NCBI GenBank assembly: GCA_030762175.1
Contig: CM060846.1
Coordinates: forward strand, 308,608,512-308,672,511
DNA length: 64,000 nt
Source: Metallyticus violacea
Taxonomy: Eukaryota > Arthropoda > Insecta > Mantodea > Metallyticidae
Reading direction: 5' to 3'
Under the pieces are notes generated by a model. It worked only from the letters and a program-made list of their open reading frames with translations, did no database searches and was not told where the DNA came from. Numbering within the stretch: the first letter of the stretch is position 1; each line of letters begins with the position of its first letter. Positions 24,090 to 34,665 of this stretch are shown piece after piece. The translations under genes and the position numbers were made by a program.

Positions 24090-24640
24090 ATGGAAAATGC
24101 CTCCCACGAAGGTGTTTCTTAAATTTGGGGCAAAGGCAAAAAATCGTACGGGACTAAATGGGTACTTCAGGAGGGTGAGAGACATACTCCACATTGATTT
24201 TTATGCCTTATTCAAAAACAACCTTTGCGATGCGGCCGTGCATTATCCTGGTGCAGCATTCAGTTGCGGCCCAATGCTTATGATTTTCAGGACATATCTG
24301 TAGTACTGTCCACTTACAGTTATGAGTATATATCATTCGTGATGATAAAGATTTCCACACAGAGCTTTGCTGTTTGATCTCAGGATCGGAATGAAGTAGC
24401 CAAGTTCCATCAGCAGTGATTACCTTTGAAAGAAACTCCGCATCTTCCTGTAACATCACCTTCATAAACCTGGACGCAAACTTCCTTTTGTTCAGCAGTC
24501 TTGGAACCCGCCGTGCACAAACACGTCTCATATGCAACTTTTCAGTTTCAGCGTTAAGGTGGCATCCAGGGAAATTTTCAGGATTTCTGAAAGTGTTTTC
24601 AATGTTATTTGAAGATCCCATCTCACAATGACAGCAGCGA
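24090..24640 (-). pseudogene. Mariner (SETMAR-like) transposase relic
   Basis: On the minus strand, HMRRVCARRVPRLL and EDAEFLSKVITADGTWLLHS (about 24390-24530) correspond to the linker and first catalytic Asp (ITADGTW) of mariner transposases. After a frameshift, MLHQDNARPH (about 24230-24260) contains the second catalytic Asp. HPPEVPI with a stop and CLCPKFKKHLRGRHF (about 24100-24170) match the segment around the third Asp, whose position is damaged. A T run at 24643-24664 abuts the N-terminal side. At least two frame changes and stops make it non-functional. Confidence 0.75.
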
Positions 24641-24642
24641 TG

Positions 24643-24664
24643 TTTTTTTTTTTTTTTTTTTTTT
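24643..24664. repeat. Poly-T run
   Basis: Twenty-two T's (poly-A on the minus strand) immediately upstream of the mariner relic in its reading direction. Confidence 0.85.
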
Positions 24665-25229
24665 AATCTGTTAGAGCACAAACTGAAGCTGATTGCCTCC
24701 CCCCTCTTTAAACATTTTAAAACCTCTTCGAACTATGTTATAAAGAATAGCAAACTCTCCCCTCGGCCTCAGCTGAAGTTTTGTTGAGATGAAAGCAGAC
24801 TTTCAGAGCTGCATATTGTTCGTCGCGCGTCACCTTCTATTCGCTGAAGGCGAAACTGAACATGCATCATCTTGCACACATATTACTAGTATATATGAAG
24901 TCCGTTTTACTTCAAGTTCATTATTTTTGTTTTTTTTTTGTTTTAATACCATAAATTTGTCTGATATCGGTGAATATCAACAATTTCGAAAGACATAGAC
25001 CAGAAAAGACATACCAGAAATGTGTTTTAAAATATATACTTCAATATTTAATATGAAGTTGCAACCGGGGTGTAAATTAGTTACTGTATATTTTACTAAC
25101 TTCCCATGAAAATAGTAAAAACAAGAATATATTCTGATATTTCTCTCTTTCTCAATGATAAAAATGTGTAAAGATCATTTTGGCGTTCTAAAATAAGAAC
25201 TCCTTTGAAAAATAACTTTGTTAAACACA

Positions 25230-25864
25230 GATCTAGCGGGGCCAAGCGGGAAGTCATCTGTACTACTTTAGCTTGAGAGTGCTGGCTGTGTGATAGGTAT
25301 TAGCATGGAAGACACGCATAAGTACTCTACTTCCAGGTATTAAATTATTATTGTCCCTATTCATTTACTTTGGGTCAAGATTAGAAATTATTTTTTGTGA
25401 TTAGAATTTCACTTATGCATTATTTGTATTTTTTCGTTGTCTCTGTGGAGAAATCGTTCAACCGTGCATGAATCAAACTTACTTCTATCCTCGTAAATGA
25501 AGATTATATAATCATTATGTTCGCCAGTCGATCCTGGTGGTCTAGAGATAACCATGCTTGCCTCGTACACCCAAGATCGCGGGTTCATTCCCGGGCATGG
25601 TCGATGGATTTTTTCGGGTCTAAAATCCTAAGTATGCCTTCCTTTTTGGAAGGGAAGTAAAGCAATGGGTCCCATGTGATATATCTATGACACGTAAAAT
25701 CCTCAAATGTGAAAATAGAGACCTCCGAGCAAAATGTATCCACTGTTTCACGCCTTGAATTGCATGGAAGCTGACGACCTGAAATATTAAGAGTAAATAC
25801 GTCTAATAAATATAATAAACTATATTCGCCAAGATATGAGTTTTAAAATGAGCTATTGTTAGAT
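25230..25864 (+). repeat. Dispersed repeat E copy 1, interrupted by a SINE
   Basis: Two segments, 25230-25527 and about 25816-25864, match the segments at 61633-61681 and 61921-62202. Shared blocks include agcgggaagt, gctggctgtg, ataagta..c.acttc.aggtat and a terminal tttaaaatgag.tattgtt.gat. A family A SINE sits inside. I do not recognise the family. It shows no tRNA head, coding capacity or clear inverted ends. Confidence 0.65.
25528..25815 (+). mobile_element. SINE family A copy A4, inserted in dispersed repeat E
   Basis: Head tcgatcctggtggtctagag, B-box ggttcattccc, complete body, and end gacgacctgaaatattaaga followed by taataaatataataaa. Flanks tatgttcgcca (left) and tatattcgcca (right) look like a target duplication with one mismatch. 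A pure insertion into repeat E fits. Confidence 0.85.
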
Positions 25865-25999
25865 TTCTTTAAGTATGTAAATAGGTTGGAGGTCTACGTC
25901 TTTATAAATAAAGAAACTTGTGTAAAAGGCAGTAATTTTGGTGATTTTTCATCTGGAATGTCTTGTTTAGCAAATCATTCGCCTTTACATGTTGTAGTT

Positions 26000-26098
26000 T
26001 TTTTGAGTAGTGTTTAATGCCCGTTTTTACTATTAAGACATCACAGACGGTGGACACTGTTGATATATGAGATGAAATGATAAATTGGGAAAGGATAT
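26000..26098 (-). mobile_element. SINE family B fragment B4 (3' part only)
   Basis: Only the last ~95 bases of family B remain, as their complement: agtgtttaatgcccgttttt, cagacggtggacactg and gatgaaatgataaattggga. The tRNA-like head is absent, so this is a 5'-truncated insertion or a partial deletion. Confidence 0.75.
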
Positions 26099-28510
26099 CA
26101 TTTCATGATGTAGTGGTATAAAATACATTAATATTTGAAAACGAGGTCTATTACATTTATATTCCTTGTGAATTCACGTAGAAGCCTATACTTTCTGGAT
26201 TGTCACATTTTAAGAATATGATCTGCACTTTGGCTTCTCAGATGCGTGCACATATTCTTCCGCACTAGAATATGAATGCTAAACTTAAAAAGTGCTTGTC
26301 CATGCTAATTTATAGATTATTGTTTTATTTAATTTTTGGTTATACTTTTATAAGGTTTACCAATGTTATAGAACATTTTATTACATAGAAACTATCTATG
26401 AATAATTCATAGTAGCAATAATAATAGGAAAAATTGAGTTTTTGAAGTTGAGACAGCTTTTTCACATCTTCGACTGTGTCCAAGATGTGATTGTTTCCTT
26501 CCTTGAAAATACTTAAGTTGTGGTAGTAAAGGTTTTTGTTATATAATTGCACTCAGTAGAATCAAGATTTGAGAACAATTTCTTTAAACTAATAAGTTTA
26601 ATTGTATGTATGTAACAACTTTTAAATATATTTTAAAATCTAAGAATGTTAAATTTGACATATTAACGTTACATTACTGTAACTCTTTTTATAGGTTAGG
26701 AATTTAATGATGCTCTTAATGACTATTTAATTTTTATACCGAATATGAATACAACAGTTTTTACACTGGAGCAAATGAGCTCAGAGTCACTGACGTTTTA
26801 TACCTTTTTGTAGTGAAGCAGAACATAAGAAGCTCCGTTATAATGAATGGTTACTAAACTTTGTAGAAATCAGTCACCTACCTGAAAGAAAAACACAGAT
26901 ACCCTGTGCTAAACTGCCAATCTTTTCCCCCATGATAATGTACTTATTCACAGCGTTATAGAGAGAGGTTTAATAATAACATTCACACCGGTTCTCTCAC
27001 CCACTCAATTCACTTCTAGCTCCAATGTGACTTCATCTCTACCCCAATATGAAGCATGCACTTAAGCTATCGATTTTCGAGCGTTCCGACCGCCGCTGCT
27101 GGGTATGAACCCAAATTTGAATGGTGTAGGGAAATGAATTACACCATTGCCTTCAGTATTACTTCAAGGGAATGGAAAATTTATATGGCTTCATTTCAGC
27201 TATTTAGTAATGCTGGAAATGTTTCCTTCGTAAGCTACGTTTCAAATACTGGTATATCCTAACGGACTATAAAAATTAAAGAGCATTATTTATTCCTGTG
27301 GTAAAACATTCAGTGAAATATTTTACCACTTAAGGAAAATGTAGAAGAGATTAAAGCAGCCACAAACTTAATCGTATGTGAGTGCGGAGCGTGCTCCAGA
27401 CTGCTTTCAACCCTATGTAGCCTTCGTCCCATCGTGTTATCAGTTACGCTACTGTAATAATTGAGAGAGCAGACTTTCTCAAAAAATGTTTAAATACCAT
27501 GCGGGGAGATCATAAAAAGAAAGTGCTTAAAACTTCTGAGAATGATTGCACTATGCGGCCTTAGTGGGATATTCGTCGTTGATTCATTCTCGTTACCCTG
27601 CATACTAAGCAAAGTTGTAATGTTTTAAAATGCGTATATAAAGAAGAGCCATTCATTACGATTGAGTTTAGTTATGTGTGCCTGTGTTCGCTTTTGCTTA
27701 AAATGAAACAAGAAGTTAGTCCAAGTGGCTTCTTTATACATAAACGTAAAGTGTTGCATGGTCAAAGTAAAAAATATGAAATACCCATTTTTAAAAATGT
27801 ATACTCTCCCGAGTATGGAGCGAGTGTCGACTTTTCCGAATTGGTCATTTAGGCTTGCTATGATGTGTAGAGTTCTTATCCATACGTACCCACTTAGTTT
27901 GGCAACGCCGCTACGCTCAGAAATTGATTGACCTTCATTGGCCATTACATTTTGTGACTAGTATGCATGCTTAGGTTGGAAAATTGAGAACACGTTAAAA
28001 TGTTGATTTTCTTTGACGCACAGGAAATTTTGTGCAGATTCAGTTCTAATGAACGTTCATAAAATTATACAATTATTTTGGTAGCACTATATGTACTAGG
28101 AAACTTCAGAAATTAATTTTAATTTTAAGTCACTCAGATTCTGGATAATCTGGTTCATTGTCACCATGGGGAAGTTCAGTGGAGAGCAGTTGACATTCAT
28201 GGTAACAATTGCATGAGATCTGGATATTTACCACTGCTGATTTTTATTTCATTTCCCCTAAGATAGGTAGCTGCTCAGAAAACGTAATGATCTTCCGCCT
28301 ACTTCGCCTCAAATCAATTGATGTAAAATCTTCTTCAAATTTATTGTTGTGTACAGTATGTCCAATTCATTTTTCTCCCTTGCAGTCAGATTACAGACGA
28401 AATCGGAGAGCTCAGTCCTTCTTTGTGTTTTCTCTTTGGTGAAAAATGCCCTGTTCCACATGTTAAATAACTGAAATTTAAAAAGTGCTTCAATTTCAAT
28501 TTATATATTC

Positions 28511-29150
28511 TTATGGGTGTCTTAGTTGTACATTTTCGAATGAAATATCCGGTCGTTGCGAGCTAATTTTGTTGCTCTTCAGGAATTTTATTTCTGGCTC
28601 TTTCAGTGACACTGTGGACGCCACCAACTTCCATAACAACTTGTTATGTGTGGCCTCATAACAAAATGTTGTGCTTATCGCTTGCAGGTTTGTGCTTCTG
28701 TGGAGTGGCCACATATACATCAGCACCAACATGATATTACGATTTTGCCCAACACAATTATCAGTCCGGAGGGTCAGTGATTCAGCCCCACCGTCGCTAT
28801 ACACTGCCATTGTACAACTGAAAATAGACAAGACGCCATTTCGTTTCCTCCTCGTCCTCCTGTTGTCTCTTCCCAAATCATACACCAAGTTTGTTGATAT
28901 ACGGGATTGTGAATGTATAATTCAATGTCCATAATTTACTCAAATAGAAACTCTGCGTATTCGTGAAATTGGCGTAGCAAGACATTTCTGTCAATCAGCC
29001 ATTATCAGTTTGTTTCTTACTCTCCTTTGCAAGTAATTTGTCTGCCCTTTTAATGTCATATTGCCTGGAAGCCTGGTCATAATATTCTTTTTGACAGTTT
29101 CTTATCTCTATTCTTTCATCTTCAGTTTTAGCATCCGCTGGCGACTGAGT
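28511..29150 (-). pseudogene. DUF7869-like transposon-derived gene relic
   Basis: On the minus strand an open frame contains LRTDNCVGQNRNIMLVLMYMW. This matches the D-N-C-x-G-Q-N-[RK]-N signature of DUF7869-type proteins, an RNase-H-fold-like domain common in invertebrate mobile genes. The preceding VYDLGRDNRRTRRKRNGVLS matches the usual segment before it. After a frame change, MEVGGVHSVTERARNKI continues the domain. Upstream, ERIEIRNCQKEYYDQASRQYDIKRADKL reads as separated charged helices (about 28990-29120). Frameshifts and stops indicate a dead copy. The domain name is from memory of the motif, so the family could be a close relative. Confidence 0.6.
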
Positions 29151-29657
29151 AAGTCACTTGTGTCTACGGCAGGTTAATGAAACGACATATTGAATTCTTC
29201 ATTTAATACCTTGTAGAATAACCATCCCTTTGCCTGTATCCTACCGGTTATTTCACACCCTTCATAATAAAGTCTGTACATTTTCTTCATATTTTGATGG
29301 TTACCGAGGTGTTTTGAGGAAGTTTTTCTCTGGTATAATGGCTTTCGTAAGCTGAATATTTCGACATATGTTATGTTTGCTCAGTCTGCTCAGTCATATC
29401 TGAGGTGTCTTATTTGCTGGAGTGTAATGACCTCGTAATTCTTCGTTCACAATTTGTACTTCTGTTGATTTGTTCAATGAATTTTTCAAAAAGGTTTGGG
29501 AAACTGATACATTTTTAAGGAAAAATGGCTTACAGGCGTGCATATCAGTTCCTTTTATGGTTTTATTTTGTCTTTTCGAGACCCATTTTGAGATTGTGAG
29601 CGTGACATTGGTCTAATTTTTATCACATGACTACAAACTGTCGCATACACTCCTTGT

Positions 29658-29962
29658 CGGTCCTGGTGGTGTAGTGGTTACCATACTTGCCTCCTACACC
29701 CAAGATCGCGAGTTCGATCCCGGCCAGGACCGATGGATTTTTTCGGGCGTAAAAATCCTAAGTATGGCTTCCTTCGGAAGGAAAGTAAAGCCGTGGGTCC
29801 CGTATCGTACATTTACGGCACGAAAAAGAACCTCAAGCCTGAAAGAAGAGGCATCTGAGCAAAATTTGTCGGCCGTTTCACGCCCTGAGTTGGATGGGAC
29901 GCTGATGACCTGAGATGTTAAAGAGCGTCCGTAAATAAATCAATCAAAAAAAAAAAAAAAAA
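29658..29962 (+). mobile_element. SINE family A copy A5, full length with poly-A and target duplication
   Basis: This is the best preserved copy. The head is cggtcctggtggtgtagtgg with B-box gagttcgatcccgg, followed by the complete body. It ends gatgttaaagagcgtccgta, then aataaatcaatc and 17 A's (29946-29962). An 11-base duplication gcatacactcc flanks it (29643-29653 and 29963-29973). Intact A- and B-boxes and the clean tail mark it as a young insertion. The ORF at 29674-29913 lies inside it and is not a gene. Confidence 0.92.
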
Positions 29963-30984
29963 GCATACACTCCCATGACCGCTCTTCAATCCAAAACTCA
30001 CTGTGAACATCCCTTAGAATTTCGATAGGAATTTTCTTGTTATATTGCAGGCTACAGGTATCTTTACATGGAGTCTTTAGTATTTTTTCCTTTTGAACTT
30101 CATTCTCATGTAGGTTTTTTCATCTAGCCGTCTCCTTTTACACATATTCTTTTTCCGCATCTTTTCATTTTTCACTCTTTTTTACTTCTTACTTTGGAGT
30201 GAATTGTTTCTGAAATCACCTCTTGTTCTGTCAGATTCGGTATCACTGTAGGAATTAAACTCATCGATACAAAGCAACGGGGATTTCTTAGAGGTGGAAG
30301 TGTATTGATTACCATCTCCTCTGCTTTATACATTTTGTTGTTATATGTATATATCGTTCTTCAAAATTATGTTCTTAGACAAAAGTATAGAAAGAACTAA
30401 ACATTACCAACTAAAAAAACAGTACTTAAACAATTCTTAAGCCTCTAACAATAGTAACTCAATTCGAAATTTATTGTTTCCTGTACTGATAGAACAGGAA
30501 GTATAATAGAGTAACTTTAAAACATCTGGGTTTTAACTCAAAGCCACCTAGTTGCAACTCACACGCCACGGGAGTTACGCTTATAAGCATCAACTATTTG
30601 ACAACCAAGTAGAAGTAAATCACATTTGCTACAGTCGGGCTCTCAAAGGAAACGGAGTTACTACTGTTTTCCTATCAATATCTTGGTTTCTAATGAAATG
30701 AACGGATTTAAGGTCAACTGTCCCTTTAGAGCTCAAGAAATTAGTAAAGAGTACAATAAAAAAAATAATAAATGCATAAAATTGGAGGTACGTTCCTTTG
30801 ACTCTCAGGTATAGATTTTACGTCGGAGTTTACAAGGCTATTGTTTAATCTATCACAGGCAAGCGTTTAGAATTTCGATGTAATTCAGGGGCTATCCACG
30901 GGTTGCAGGATAGAAATGCTTACATTCCACTTCTCTACATGTGCGTATGCCTCCTTGTGTTTTGTGGTTAAGATTTCAGGATAC

Positions 30985-31060
30985 CTGACTCGTGGCTCAC
31001 TTGTTTAGAGCTTCAAAAATTAGGTCTCAATTTCGACTCCAGCTTGGGTTAAGCCTCCTG
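30985..31060 (+). mobile_element. Possible tRNA-headed SINE relic
   Basis: gtggctcacttgtttagagc resembles a tRNA A-box region, and ctcaatttcgactccagc resembles a B-box. No body could be delimited. Low confidence. Confidence 0.3.
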
Positions 31061-31702
31061 GTTGAGGATTTAAATCGGAATATTTTCTTAGCTTACAAAA
31101 CGTATAGTTCAACCTTCCACATCCTTTTGAATTGTAAAAGCAGTTAAAGTAAAAATATTAAATAAACGCACTCATATGAAACATTAGCTTATATATTTCA
31201 AATTATAATTACGCGATATACAAACAAGTTAAAAGAGAAAGTATTTAATGCCGTAACTCAATATTCACAAACGGGCTCTCCACGTCCGGGCACACAGTAA
31301 CGATATACTTTAAAGAATATTTTAACATTTCATCGCACTGTAAACAACGAAAAGAAAGATAATGAATCATTCAGGAAAAACGATCGAGAAATGCAACGTT
31401 TTTTCTTCAGATTATGCAGTATAGCCTGTTCCTTCCGTTAAATACACTGAACGCAAATCTCCTTTGATTGTTTTAATTTATATTCCAAAATAAATTTATA
31501 GTGCACTATTAAACCGTACCAAACTTTAGAAATTTTAATACTATAAGCAGCCACACAAATAATTTGATTACAAATATACAGTCAACCTAAGGCATGCTCC
31601 TAAAATGAAAATGTGGAAATGTTAGGTCATTTTAAACTACGAGGGACAAATCATAAGCCATAGCAACTAGGGACAAGAAAAATCTAATAATAATTAAACG
31701 TG

Positions 31703-32094
31703 TATTAAATGAACTTTCAAAAGAAGGCACCAGATGGGGTATGTGAGCATAGCCGTGTGTCTCATCACAAAGTGCTGGAACCCACTTTGCCCACATTTTT
31801 CCCTTGTAAAACCCATGCACTATTTTTGCCGGAATTCCTGTATGCTCTTCTGATTCCACAAGGTGTCCAGCGCTTATCATTGCGTAACCATAGTTCCACC
31901 ACCATCAAAGATACATGCTATTTTCATATAGGCTTATTGTTCATTTTTGGTCTCCATTCCTTACCACTGTCCATTGACCACTGTCGCTTACAAACTGAAC
32001 TTCGAGGCGTGCTGATAACACGCGTCTGTGTATCAGCGTCTGTGCTCGCATACACCATCTGGTGGCTTCAATTGAAAGTACACTTTCAATTATA
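31703..32094. mobile_element. Small inverted-repeat element (MITE-like)
   Basis: Ends of about 40 bases are inverted copies: gaactttcaaaagaaggcac plus cagatggggtatgtgagca on the left, and the complement of the right end at 32043-32090 with ccaccagatggtgtatgcgagca. The interior (~300 bases) is non-coding as far as I can see. The two ORFs covering it arise from the repeat. The superfamily and target duplication are unclear. Confidence 0.6.
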
Positions 32095-32179
32095 TATATC
32101 TTAGATTTTTTGTGTTGTCCTTTGTTGGCGAAAAAAAAATAGTTGTCAAGAGTTATGATTTATTCTTCGTAATACGTAT

Positions 32180-32228
32180 GTTCCCTGTGATGCCTCAGTA
32201 GTTAAAACGGGCGTTAAGTATTATTAAA
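32180..32228 (+). mobile_element. SINE family B fragment B5 (3' end)
   Basis: Only the last ~45 bases are left: tgatgcctcagtagttaaaa followed by cgggcgttaagtattattaa. It matches the family B 3' end with a few changes. Confidence 0.6.
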
Positions 32229-34254
32229 AATATACACACGTGCCTTCAGGCAAAGAATGAGTTCAGTTTCATACTTGCTTTGATCAACCTGTGGTTTCTG
32301 TTGTTTCTGTTGTATATTGAAGTTTAGTGTGTTTATAATTGTGAACTCTCCCTCTTACAAATAATCACGGTCTAATTAGAGCATGGTTATTACAAAAATA
32401 CTTGCTGTTTGCTATTGGGAGATAACACGCTTCCTCTCTGAATCTTGCTTTCCCTTTTAAATATAACGACCCATGCCTAACATTGAGCATGAAAAGAACA
32501 TTCACAATTAACTTTATATCATGGGGTGGTCATTGAATACAATCATTTAAAGTGTTGCGCGGTAGATTAACGATATTCCTTTACTTTGCTTAAAGGAGTA
32601 CAAACAAATAATACTTGTATTTTGGGTAAAAACTTACATAATTGTATATATTTGCTGCAACAGATCACAGGATCTCAGTAGCATGCTACGACTGAACCTT
32701 CGTTTATTACCTCTTTTCATTTGAAAAAATATCATATACGTTTACAAAGCTAGCATAGTCATATGTATTCATATTCATATCGTATCTTAGGTTCCTCATT
32801 TCGGTGTTTATCTGTAATCTCCTGAATATAGACCTCTCTATGGGTTACTGTTTGCTCTATTCCTCAGCTTTCGTTTTTTTGGAAATTATTCTAAGATTTT
32901 ACTAGCAAGCATTGTGACATTCATCCACGTTATTTGGGCACGTTAATTACTGCGTTAGTTTAAAAACTCGTAGCGAGTGATAGCTGTTATCATTGCGGAC
33001 CAAAATAAGTTTCCAAAAATTATATTTTTGTTCTAATGAGAGATTTGACTTAATATGGCAACCTGTTAGACTTGAGATAAAACAGGTGTTTACATGCTCA
33101 AAAGTGTGCTACAAACATATTTGTTATTATTTTAGTAACCTTCAATATCGCGTTGCAGACCGTATTTAAAAGTTTAGAAATTATGGGAGTGATTTAGGAA
33201 ACATTTAATAGCAGTAGAATATATCGAATATGATATGCACAACAACTTTACGTAATATATTAAAACAATAACTTAAAGTCCCATGCTTCGGAACTGCCAT
33301 AAAATGTGACAAATTAATGAGAAATAAGCTCGGATTGGTAGTTTGCTTCATACAGTGCATATGATGGCTGTGTTAAACGAGTACGTTACAAAGTTATTTC
33401 TAAACACACTTTAGACCGCCGCTCGTGTACATTTGTTACCAGACGTTGGTGATCGGAACGTATGGGTAGTCATTATGCTCATTAATCAATCATTTTATCG
33501 TGTCAACGAATCCGCTCGAAAAAAAGAGTAAATTTATCCTGCCATTACTTATAATGATGGTAATTAAAATCTCACATCCATCAAGGATTTTTAGCTTCGC
33601 TATGTAATTTTCTAAATAAGATATCTATGTATCAAAATGTATAAAAATCTGCAAAGGAAGATCATCGCTCACAAAATTCAAGAGCTCAAAGTAAAAGATT
33701 CAATGGAGCTGCTGTACGCTGCAGAGAGCGTTGCAACGTGACTTTATTACCATTCTGACTTTTCAACCGTATACCATAATGAACTTTAATTTCCCGAATA
33801 ACTTTAGAAGAGATACAATATATATGATATTCAAGTAGTGGACTTTTGTAAACTGTAATGTGGCAATTTTCCAAGATTTAAAGATTTCCTGACTAAATTT
33901 ACTGAGTACTATTATAGGTCAGAAACCAGACAGAATTTAATACTATAATAAAACTTTAATTGTGCCAATTAAACATTTTTGGTATAGAAATATTTTTGAA
34001 TTTACAGTTTTAGCTTCTTTCCTTATGACAGGATTTACGAGTACTTGGTCAAGCTAGGGATTTGCGACTTTCATTGCTTTATTTCATTCTGGCGGGCAGC
34101 AATCCATGTATAATACACTGCGATCCTTCGCTGCTATGCTTTGCGGGTATAGTATAACTTGGATTTGATTCTGCTTTATTGTGTTGCAGCTATATAATAA
34201 CCGATCATACTTTCTCATCATTTATGGCTGCTGCTAGATATTACTCTATAAATG

Positions 34255-34665
34255 AGCGAGTGGCTAACGAGATAACGCTTGAGGCTCCTATTTGGGAGGT
34301 CCCGGGTTCAATTTCCGTTGGGCTTATCATACTGACCTTGGGTAGTTTCGTAGTTTCCGCCGTCATTTAGTCGATTGCTGAAATGGATATTTACATTCCA
34401 CGAATTTTCCTCTTTCCCATTTTTATATAGTTTCATTCCGTCGTTTTGTTACAGGACGAGGTTGGCTGGTGCGATGTGACTGTGGCTTGCGCTTTGTGAA
34501 GATTTGTGCCCGAGTGTCTACTATGGAAGCGGACCTTCTGAGGGAGGGGCTCTACTATCTGGAAATATATTAGAAAACCCGTTTCGTCCGCTCAGTCCCT
34601 GCCCGGTGTCTCCCCCCACTCTTCTCGTAGGTGCCCCTTTGCGGTAATAATAGAATCATCATCTG
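34255..34665 (+). mobile_element. GC-rich tRNA-headed SINE, family D
   Basis: A head-like gcgagtggctaacgagataa ... gaggtcccgggttcaatttc (B-box gggttcaat) is followed by an unusually GC-rich ~330-base body and ends in a short aataatagaatcatcatc tail. Base composition contrasts sharply with the flanks. It is a single copy in this window, so the family call rests on the head and tail. The ORF at 34179-34370 is not a gene. Confidence 0.5.

Larger units (their letters stand above)
24665..28510. other. Gene-free stretch between transposon relics
   Basis: Outside repeat E, SINE A4 and the B4 fragment I see nothing definable. ORFs at 26340, 27056, 27625, 27725 and 28209 show no recognised domains. 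Confidence 0.4.
29974..34254. other. Gene-free stretch
   Basis: Apart from the tRNA-like relic near 31 kb, the MITE-like element at 31703-32094 and SINE fragment B5, nothing was recognised. It is strongly AT-rich, with no coding signal. Confidence 0.4.
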
